12,559 bases of DNA from UBA6398 sp963644855 (lineage in GTDB: Bacteria > Bacteroidota > Bacteroidia > Bacteroidales > Bacteroidaceae). The position numbers and the translations under genes are program-made. The stretch covers positions 1-12,559 of the forward strand of contig CAVIQL010000045.1 in NCBI GenBank assembly GCA_963644855.1, in the 5' to 3' direction. Shown here one piece after another: positions 1 to 5,804 of the stretch; within the stretch, counting starts at the first letter, position 1; every line of letters begins with the position of its first letter. The notes beneath the pieces were generated by a model. It saw only the letters and a list, made by a program, of their open reading frames with translations. It was not told the DNA's origin and did no database searches.

Positions 1-1548
1 GCTCCCACACAGAGTGTTGGCGACCAAGAAGAAATCAAGAAATTGTTCCCCAAAACCTATGGCTTGCCATTGGTAGAGTTTGTTCCGGGAGAAAAGAAGG
101 CAAACGAGCCGATGAATGTCGGTGTGATTCTTTCGGGCGGCCAAGCTCCTGGCGGTCATAACGTGATTAGCGGACTTTTTGACGGCATCAAGCGTCTTAA
201 TCCCGAAAACCGTCTTTATGGTTTCCTTATGGGTCCGGGCGGTCTCGTAGATCATAACTACAAAGAACTCACCGCAGATATTATTGACAACTATCGCAAC
301 ACCGGTGGCTTTGATATGATTGGTTCGGGCCGTACAAAACTCGAGAAAGTAGAGCAATTTGAAAAAGGTCGTGAGATTATCGAGAAACTTGGCATTAAGG
401 CTCTCGTAATCATTGGCGGCGACGATTCAAATACTAATGCTTGCGTTTTGGCAGAATACTATGCTGCAAAGAATTATGGCATTCAAGTGATTGGTTGCCC
501 TAAGACAATCGACGGCGACTTGAAGAATGATCAAATCGAAACAAGTTTCGGTTTTGATACCGCCACAAAGACTTACGCCGAAGTTATTGGTAACATCGAA
601 CGTGATGCTAATTCCGCTCAAAAATATTGGCACTTCATTAAACTCATGGGTCGTTCTGCTTCTCACATTGCTCTTGAATGCGCATTGCAGTGCCACCCAA
701 ATGTAACGATAATTTCAGAGGAAGTAGAAAAGAACGATACTTCTCTCGACGAAATCGTTACATATATCGCCCAAGCTGTAGCCGATCGCGCTGCTGATGG
801 CAACAACTTTGGTACAGTGCTTATTCCCGAAGGGCTTATTGAGTTTATTCCTGCTATAAAACGTTTGATTGCAGAACTTAATGATTTGCTCGCAAGTGAA
901 GAGGGTAAGACAATTGCTACAAAAGATCATTACAATTGGATAAAGACGAAACTTACAGGCGAAAACGCTGAAGTTTACAACTCTCTCCCCGAAGGCGTAG
1001 CAAAACAACTCACAATGGAACGCGACCCTCACGGAAACGTGCAGGTTTCTCTCATTGAGACCGAAAAGCTTTTGTCGGAAATGGTGGGAAATAAACTCGC
1101 AGAATGGAAAAAAGAAGGCAAATTCGTAGGTAAATTCGCAGCTCAACACCATTTCTTCGGATATGAAGGACGTTGTGCAGCTCCGTCAAACTATGATGCC
1201 GATTATTGCTACGCTCTCGGTATTAGTGCGTCGGAACTTATATCCAACGGGAAAACAGGTTACATGGCAATCGTGAAGAATACTACTGCTCCCGCAGAAG
1301 AATGGGTTGCCGGTGGTGTGCCAATTACAATGATGTTTAATATGGAGCGTCGTAATGGCGAAATGAAGCCTGTAATTCGCAAAGCTCTTGTAGATCTCGA
1401 AGGCAAACCTTTCAAGGAGTTCGCTTCGCATCGTGAGGAATGGCGTCGTAATACTTGCTTTGTATTCCCTGGTCCTATACAATACTTTGGTCCTACCGAA
1501 GTATGCGACCAGCCTACCGAGACTTTGAAACTCGAACAAAGCAAATAA
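1..1548 (+). CDS. pfp: Pyrophosphate-dependent 6-phosphofructokinase, 5'-truncated by the window edge
   Basis: This enzyme reversibly phosphorylates fructose 6-phosphate to fructose 1,6-bisphosphate with PPi instead of ATP, in cytosolic glycolysis and gluconeogenesis. The frame is open from base 1, reading APTQSVGDQEEIKKLFPK, so the TTG at 43 is an internal leucine and not the start. 515 codons are present; relatives of the long (plant-beta-like) clade have about 545-550, so roughly 30 N-terminal residues lie outside the window. Visible motifs are GGQAPGGHN (about 136-162), GGDDSNTN (415-438), PKTIDGD (499-519), MGRSASH (about 646-666), PEGLIEF (about 826-846) and GYEGRCAAPSN (about 1159-1191). 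The GGDD form, with Asp where ATP enzymes have Gly, and the Lys of PKTIDGD mark PPi rather than ATP as phosphoryl donor. The gene ends at TAA 1546-1548, followed by a terminator. The assignment is very secure; the true start cannot be seen. Confidence 0.97.
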   Translation, partial: APTQSVGDQEEIKKLFPKTYGLPLVEFVPGEKKANEPMNVGVILSGGQAPGGHNVISGLFDGIKRLNPENRLYGFLMGPGGLVDHNYKELTADIIDNYRNTGGFDMIGSGRTKLEKVEQFEKGREIIEKLGIKALVIIGGDDSNTNACVLAEYYAAKNYGIQVIGCPKTIDGDLKNDQIETSFGFDTATKTYAEVIGNIERDANSAQKYWHFIKLMGRSASHIALECALQCHPNVTIISEEVEKNDTSLDEIVTYIAQAVADRAADGNNFGTVLIPEGLIEFIPAIKRLIAELNDLLASEEGKTIATKDHYNWIKTKLTGENAEVYNSLPEGVAKQLTMERDPHGNVQVSLIETEKLLSEMVGNKLAEWKKEGKFVGKFAAQHHFFGYEGRCAAPSNYDADYCYALGISASELISNGKTGYMAIVKNTTAPAEEWVAGGVPITMMFNMERRNGEMKPVIRKALVDLEGKPFKEFASHREEWRRNTCFVFPGPIQYFGPTEVCDQPTETLKLEQSK

Positions 1549-1569
1549 ATAAACAAACGTAACGTAAAC

Positions 1570-1612
1570 AATAAGTTCTTCGCCTATGTACAATGGGCGG
1601 GAACTTATTTTT
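1570..1612 (+). terminator. Intrinsic terminator after pfp
   Basis: AATAAGTTC (1570-1578) pairs perfectly with GAACTTATT (1601-1609). An inner CGCC/GGCG pairing shortens the loop, and the stem runs into five Ts (1608-1612). It lies 22 bases after the pfp stop. The in-frame ATG at 1593 sits inside this hairpin, which argues against its use as the start of the next gene. Confidence 0.8.
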
Positions 1613-1622
1613 ATATATAACA

Positions 1623-2447
1623 ATGGCACGCAAAGCAAAAAACACAAGAAAACATCGTAGACCTTTCGGCTTTTGGGAAAAACTAATCAAATTGCCGGCT
1701 TGGAAACTTGTACTTGGGGCTTTGGCTGGCTGTGCTATATATATTTTTTTGTTTCAATCGGTATTTCTCTCCCCACGCAACACCCTCGTATGGAAAGCTA
1801 TCTTTGGAGAATCGAAATATCCCGAAGGTTATTCGGTACAAGGAATAGATATTTCGCACTACCAGGGGAATATTGATTGGGATAAACTTCACAATGCCTT
1901 GATAGACGGGAATCCTGTGCGTTTTATAATAATAAAAGGTACGGAGGGAAATTATAGACTCGACGATAATTTCAATGACAATTTCTATAATGCTGCTGAG
2001 TATGGGTTTATTCGGGGAGCATACCATTATTTTGTGCCTGGAGTAGATGCAAAAAGTCAGGCAGATTACTTTTTGAAGCAAGTTCATCTTGAAGAAGGGG
2101 ATCTTCCGCCCGTTCTCGATTTTGAAAAAACGGGCAATCTTTCTCCCGCGCAAGTTGAAAAGGCTGCACTAACTTGGTTGAATAGAGTGGAAAACCATTA
2201 TCATGTGAAGCCAATCTTATATACTTACTACAAATTCAAACTAAAATATTTTTCGAGCAAGAAATTTGACGACTATCCTTATTGGATTGCGCATTATTAC
2301 GTTGATACGCTTAGATATAAAGGAGCTTGGAAATTTTGGCAGCACACAGATTTCGGCAAAGTTGATGGCATAAAACCATACGTGGATTTAGATGTTTACA
2401 ATGGTTCTATGTATGATCTCGAAAAATTTACAATACCCGAAAGATAA
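1623..2447 (+). CDS. Membrane-anchored GH25 family lysozyme (muramidase)
   Basis: A glycoside hydrolase family 25 protein of 274 residues, expected to cut the MurNAc-GlcNAc bond of peptidoglycan. The N-terminus is strongly basic (MARKAKNTRKHRRPF), followed by one hydrophobic segment at about residues 29-49 without a clear cleavage site, so it is probably a signal anchor with the enzyme on the periplasmic side. The GH25 landmarks appear in order: GIDISHYQG (74-82, Asp76), IIIKGTEG (102-109), GAYHYF (132-137), PVLDFE (163-168, with Asp166 and Glu168 as the expected catalytic acids), ILYTYY, YWIAHYY, and a C-terminal FWQHTD...VDLDVYNG block. I chose ATG 1623 because an in-frame ATG at 1593 lies inside the pfp terminator and would add ten residues ahead of a typical basic anchor. 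No clear TAnnTTTG box precedes it, so it may depend on read-through from pfp or on a promoter I cannot recognise. Confidence 0.93.
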   Translation: MARKAKNTRKHRRPFGFWEKLIKLPAWKLVLGALAGCAIYIFLFQSVFLSPRNTLVWKAIFGESKYPEGYSVQGIDISHYQGNIDWDKLHNALIDGNPVRFIIIKGTEGNYRLDDNFNDNFYNAAEYGFIRGAYHYFVPGVDAKSQADYFLKQVHLEEGDLPPVLDFEKTGNLSPAQVEKAALTWLNRVENHYHVKPILYTYYKFKLKYFSSKKFDDYPYWIAHYYVDTLRYKGAWKFWQHTDFGKVDGIKPYVDLDVYNGSMYDLEKFTIPER

Positions 2448-2771
2448 AACTATTTTTTGTGCCGTAATAATTCTTTACACGAATATTTGCGTAATTCCCG
2501 ATGCAGAACATTTATTTGCCCACAAAACAAATTGGAGGGTGCTGATATTGGGCTAACCATATGATATTTAGTGAATTTCCGAATTTATATGCAGTCAAAA
2601 AGAGAGACATGGAACAAACGGGGGCTAAATTGATTGCAAAAATAATGGTGCTATCAGTTTGGTCTATCGGGTAGGAACAAAGGACTCTATGGGTTTGTAG
2701 CTAACCAACAGACAAAGCATAAATTTCACCACCATTGAGCAATATGAAGTGGCGTGATAAATCCATGTCAA
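2448..2771. other. 324-base gene-free gap between convergent genes
   Basis: No intact gene is visible between the stop of the GH25 gene and the stop of the DUF262 gene on the other strand. No convincing hairpin with a T-run follows either stop. A small inverted repeat, TGTCA (2766-2770) / TGACA (2778-2782), straddles the DUF262 stop codon. The middle part carries the possible WG-repeat remnant listed separately. The 5' part (2448-2570) shows nothing I can interpret. Confidence 0.6.
2573..2720 (+). pseudogene. Possible decayed WG-repeat protein fragment
   Basis: No intact reading frame exists, but reading across frames gives pieces resembling WG-type beta repeats (the general pattern 'avkkdGKWGfIDknG'). 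Frame 2573-2671 begins EFPNLYAVKKRD and then ends at TAG 2672. A shifted frame gives LIDCKNNGAISLVYRVGTKD, and a further shift gives GLYGFVANQQ. Each piece continues where the previous one degenerates, as expected of a gene with several small indels and no start or downstream domain left. The segment is short and AT-rich, and WG repeats are low in information, so chance resemblance is quite possible. Confidence 0.3.
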
Positions 2772-4550
2772 TTATTCTGACAATTTATAATAAGCCTTGC
2801 GAATAAGTCCTGCCATAAGTTTGCGACGTTTCACCAAAAAATCTGGGTAACTTAACGTCTCGAAATTCTCAGGCAATGCATTATGCTCACAAGCAGCCTT
2901 GTAACCATCTTCACCGAACCGTTTGCGGTATGCGTCAACGTATTGCGTTGGAGGATTATCTGAGATGTCGATGTTTGTAGAGTAATCCAAGTAGGTATAA
3001 TTGGCAATTTGGTTGCGGTCTCTATCTTCTTCATATCCTTGAAGAGCCAAGTAATGTTTGGGGAAGATATGGTGTATGTCTATTGATGATTTTGTACCAT
3101 GCGCCCCAACAACAAAATACTTTGATGTTGGTGTTGTACTAAACAACATCGGATAATTCAGTACGTTGAGCGATGCTACATACCCATACCATATAGGAGA
3201 ATTGGTGGACGAAGTTATCAAATCATTGAGAAGCGTATAATTAAAATAATCATCTGTGAACTGATTCTTTATCTCATTGTCAAGATAGGCAACAAATTCA
3301 TCTGCAGTCTTTACTGAGCGGAGGTCTGCCAATTGACGTTCCACTGTAGATTCTGGAGAATCTGTGTAAAAACCTCGAATGTTAGCCATAAATACCCATC
3401 GTTGCATGATGCGTTTGAGAGGTATGGGCTGCACCTTATATTCTGTCTTACCTATGAGGTAGAGCATGTATGAGAAAATTACAGCATTGTCTGATGAAAT
3501 TAATGAACTCTTCAAATAGCCAGCTTCTGCCTCTATGTTCATAAAGGCATGCCAATGATTGAGATTCATTACAATCTCAAGTGAATTACGGAACTTTTCG
3601 AAGTTCTCCTGCTGGGTTTCTAAAGACGATTTACGCGTATTCAAATCCTTGCCTCGCAATAGCATATAGGCATACCTCAATCTTGCACGTTTGAAGGCCA
3701 AGCCTACAGTGGTGCGAATGAGATGGACAGGATCTACTTCGATAATATGATTGTAAGATGTGCCGTCTTTGGGGATACGTGAATCCTTGCAGAACTGATT
3801 GATGCGTATGTGTAGGTCATTGTCATATACAGCAAGTAGTGTTTCTATAAAATTCTTTTCTGTAAGTTTTTGCCCACCAGAGTTTACTCGAACAAATATG
3901 TCGGCAACATCTTCCTCATTGGCAATTGCTTTTATCTCCAGTGTTGGCAATACATAGTCTGAGAGATTAAGCAGGTCGTTGATATTGTCTTCTATCTTTA
4001 TTTCCTCATCATCGTTCAACTCTGCCAGCCCGTCTTTTATGCGCTTTTCGTTAAGCTGATTTATGTAGTTGCGACGAAACTTAGAGACTGTATTGTTGTC
4101 TTTTGCGGCAAAAACCTCACTTATGGCACTAATCCATTCCTGGGAACGTTCGTATGCTTGCGACCATACTTCAAATTCTCGCTTCAAAGGGTTGAAAGAT
4201 ATTTTAATACGACGTTCCTTATAGTTTGAGTCTTTAATTTGTATGCCTTTTATGGCAGCGAGCAACGCCGTTAGGCGTTGTTGTCCGTCAATGACCAAGT
4301 CGCGTGGTACTTGCCAATCTTTATCATTATTGCCTATCTGTTTCTTGTTCACAAAGTCGGCAGGTGATTCCCAAAGCATGACAAAGCCTATTGGAAATCC
4401 TTTGAGCATTGAGTCCAACAGTTCACGCACCTTGTTGTCTTTCCACACAAAGGGGCGTTGAAGGTCGGGCAAACCTATGCGACCATTCTTTACATCGGTG
4501 AGTAAGTCCCCCACCTTTCTATTTATTGGGGTAAAAAGTTCATTAGCCAT
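2772..4550 (-). CDS. DUF262 + C-terminal HNH (DUF1524-like) protein, GmrSD/SspE/BrxU-type restriction-like enzyme
   Basis: 592 residues. The N-terminal DUF262 domain (ParB/Srx-like fold) is shown by LPDLQRPFVW (27-36), LLDSMLKGFPIGFVMLW (44-60), the nucleotide-linked DGQQR motif (88-92) and RVNSGGQKLT (221-230). The C-terminal part has IDIHHIFPK with His493-His494 and the following Asn513/Asn517 and NIDISDN block, matching the HNH pattern of DUF1524. In characterised relatives (GmrSD, SspE, BrxU) this architecture couples nucleotide binding or hydrolysis to nicking or cutting of modified foreign DNA, so an anti-phage role is a reasonable inference. The target modification cannot be read from sequence. 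The catalytic motifs look intact. It stands alone: no methyltransferase, Dnd/Ssp or BREX gene is nearby, and its neighbours are housekeeping genes. ATG 4550 gives MANELFTPINRKVGDLL, a normal family N-terminus. No strong -7 box is seen; TAAGTCTG (4592-4599, minus strand) is one mismatch from consensus. Confidence 0.9.
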   Translation of the reverse strand: MANELFTPINRKVGDLLTDVKNGRIGLPDLQRPFVWKDNKVRELLDSMLKGFPIGFVMLWESPADFVNKKQIGNNDKDWQVPRDLVIDGQQRLTALLAAIKGIQIKDSNYKERRIKISFNPLKREFEVWSQAYERSQEWISAISEVFAAKDNNTVSKFRRNYINQLNEKRIKDGLAELNDDEEIKIEDNINDLLNLSDYVLPTLEIKAIANEEDVADIFVRVNSGGQKLTEKNFIETLLAVYDNDLHIRINQFCKDSRIPKDGTSYNHIIEVDPVHLIRTTVGLAFKRARLRYAYMLLRGKDLNTRKSSLETQQENFEKFRNSLEIVMNLNHWHAFMNIEAEAGYLKSSLISSDNAVIFSYMLYLIGKTEYKVQPIPLKRIMQRWVFMANIRGFYTDSPESTVERQLADLRSVKTADEFVAYLDNEIKNQFTDDYFNYTLLNDLITSSTNSPIWYGYVASLNVLNYPMLFSTTPTSKYFVVGAHGTKSSIDIHHIFPKHYLALQGYEEDRDRNQIANYTYLDYSTNIDISDNPPTQYVDAYRKRFGEDGYKAACEHNALPENFETLSYPDFLVKRRKLMAGLIRKAYYKLSE

Positions 4551-4649
4551 ATTATTATATTTTTGAAAGATCTGAATGTTATGTTGGAAAACAGACTTAT
4601 CTCTATGGAAATACTAATAGCAATCTACGTTTGCTGCCTACTCTTTTGT

Positions 4650-4738
4650 ATCTCAAATAGCTCGGCTTGAAAGGCGGCTCTACGCTTGAGATTAATTCAT
4701 GGTCTCTGAACGGTTATTTTCCGATGTGGAAAGCCGAG
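4650..4738 (-). repeat. Overlapping inverted repeats in the kinase-DUF262 gap
   Basis: Two perfect inverted repeats interlock in this gap: ATCTCAA (4650-4656) with TTGAGAT (4686-4692), and CTCGGCTT (4661-4668) with AAGCCGAG (4731-4738). The second begins directly behind the kinase stop codon when read on the minus strand. They cannot all pair in a simple nested way, so they could be alternative or pseudoknot-like folds of the kinase 3' UTR or of the DUF262 leader. No T-run marks this as an ordinary terminator. Function unknown. Confidence 0.4.
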
Positions 4739-4740
4739 AC

Positions 4741-5598
4741 TTATACGATTTCTTCGCTGGCGGTAGTAGTATGATAAGTAATAAGACCTCGTTGTGGACT
4801 TAACTCTACACGTCCTAAGGTTAAATGCTCTATTTGGACCGCAACTTTTATTTCTTCTTGGAAAGTATTTGCCACACCTCCAATAAAGTTTACAGGAAGA
4901 TCGGGACGGTTGTAATGAAGTACGTTACGCTTTATAAAAAGGCGGAAATTTGCAACAAGTAATTCGGCTATTTGACTATCCCGATGGTGGCGGTGTATAA
5001 AAGGAACCAAACTCGCCAAAAAACGATTTGGCATGGGCTTGCGATATACACGCTCGATTATTTGTTCTTCGGTCAGTTTTGTTTCTTCAAAGAAACTGTC
5101 TTGAATGTCTCCCGTAAGCTGTCCCTTGAGTATGTCGCTTACCAAAGTTCTACCCAAAACGGCACCGCTACCTTCGTCTCCGAGAATATATCCAAGCGGT
5201 GAAACATTTTCAATAATATCATGACCATTAAACAAACAGCTATTGGAGCCAGTGCCTAAGATACAAGCTACGCCTTCTTTGTGTCCGCACAAAGCACGAG
5301 CCGCAGCAAGCACATCACTTGCTACTTCTATTTCGGCTTGAGGGTAAAGTTTCTTCAAACATTCTTCCACTACGCCTTTTTTCTGCTTAGTGCAGCCTGC
5401 GCCATAGAAATAAATATTGTCAATGTGTGTTCCTTCTACATTTGGCGCAAACGACTCTTTAATTGTTTTTGTTATGATAGCTTTGTCTCCAACCACAGGG
5501 TTAATTCCTTCGGTCTTGAAGTTTTTTACACTACCATTTCCTGCAATGAGTATCCAATCTGTTTTTGTAGATCCGCTATCAGCTATTAAAGTTGTCAT
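4741..5598 (-). CDS. BadF/BadG/BcrA/BcrD-family ATPase, N-acetylglucosamine kinase-like
   Basis: 285 residues with the ASKHA (actin/hexokinase) fold signatures in order: phosphate-1 loop DSGSTKTDW (7-15), phosphate-2 loop ILGTGSNSC (113-121), GDEGSGAVLG (140-149) and the adenosine-side FIGGVA (238-243). Family members of this length in Bacteroidetes are usually annotated as N-acetylglucosamine kinase or simply as ATPase. The likely reaction is ATP-dependent phosphorylation of an amino sugar, probably cytosolic, for amino-sugar salvage or cell-wall recycling; the exact substrate is not determined by what is visible. No murQ, nag or transporter gene is adjacent, so context does not settle it. 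The start at 5598 places DSGSTKT seven residues from Met, as is typical. A minus-strand TAACTTTG box about 105 bases upstream predicts a roughly 100-base 5' UTR that contains two palindromes, which suggests regulation. Confidence 0.88.
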   Translation of the reverse strand: MTTLIADSGSTKTDWILIAGNGSVKNFKTEGINPVVGDKAIITKTIKESFAPNVEGTHIDNIYFYGAGCTKQKKGVVEECLKKLYPQAEIEVASDVLAAARALCGHKEGVACILGTGSNSCLFNGHDIIENVSPLGYILGDEGSGAVLGRTLVSDILKGQLTGDIQDSFFEETKLTEEQIIERVYRKPMPNRFLASLVPFIHRHHRDSQIAELLVANFRLFIKRNVLHYNRPDLPVNFIGGVANTFQEEIKVAVQIEHLTLGRVELSPQRGLITYHTTTASEEIV

Positions 5599-5632
5599 AA
5601 TTTGCTTTTGTTTTAGCCGTTATTGTCTGCCA

Positions 5633-5647
5633 TCATTATTATAATGA
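5633..5647. promoter_or_regulatory. 7-1-7 palindrome in the kinase 5' UTR (operator candidate)
   Basis: TCATTAT-T-ATAATGA is a perfect seven-base inverted repeat around one central base. The 7-1-7 geometry and AT-rich content resemble boxes bound by Fur/PerR/Zur-type regulators, but the sequence does not match any of their consensus boxes exactly. It lies 35-49 bases before the kinase start codon. Confidence 0.4.
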
Positions 5648-5680
5648 CTATCCTTTTCTTAACAATTTTGACGCTATGCG

Positions 5681-5695
5681 ACGAAATTATTTCGT
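5681..5695. promoter_or_regulatory. 7-1-7 palindrome at the predicted kinase transcription start (operator candidate)
   Basis: ACGAAAT-T-ATTTCGT is a perfect seven-base inverted repeat around one base. It lies just downstream of the minus-strand -7 box (5704-5711), so it would cover roughly +2 to +16 of the kinase transcript, a classic repressor position. A short RNA hairpin is an alternative reading. Confidence 0.45.
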
Positions 5696-5703
5696 AATAC
5701 ATG

Positions 5704-5711
5704 CAAAGTTA
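5704..5711 (-). promoter_or_regulatory. -7 box of the kinase gene promoter
   Basis: On the minus strand this reads TAACTTTG, an exact match to the Bacteroidetes TAnnTTTG -7 element. No good TTTG element is seen about 19-21 bases upstream. The predicted transcript would start near 5697. Confidence 0.6.
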
Positions 5712-5749
5712 GCTCTTTTAGAGTAATAAACTATCGTTTTGCCGCTTTA

Positions 5750-5784
5750 TTTGAGGAATTAGTCGTATATAATTTCTAACTTTG
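5750..5784 (+). promoter_or_regulatory. Promoter of the mechanosensitive channel gene
   Basis: TTTG (5750-5753) and TAACTTTG (5777-5784) resemble the -33/-7 pair of Bacteroidetes promoters, though the 23-base spacer is a little long. Transcription would begin near 5791, giving a very short leader of about 14 bases before ATG 5805 and no Shine-Dalgarno sequence. The same TAACTTTG box is used in the opposite direction for the kinase. Confidence 0.65.
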
Positions 5785-5804
5785 CCTCAAATTATAGATT
5801 GTAG

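Noticed and set aside
2739..2768. Very short minus-strand frame starting ATGGATTTATCACGCC
   Set aside because: It runs only about 21 codons to a stop near 2704, has no recognisable motif, and lies in the gap that reads better as decayed sequence on the other strand.
2448..4740. Insertion sequence or genomic-island ends around the DUF262 gene
   Set aside because: I looked for flanking direct repeats, terminal inverted repeats, tRNA ends and transposase or integrase pieces and found none that convince. Transfer remains possible but is not shown by boundaries.
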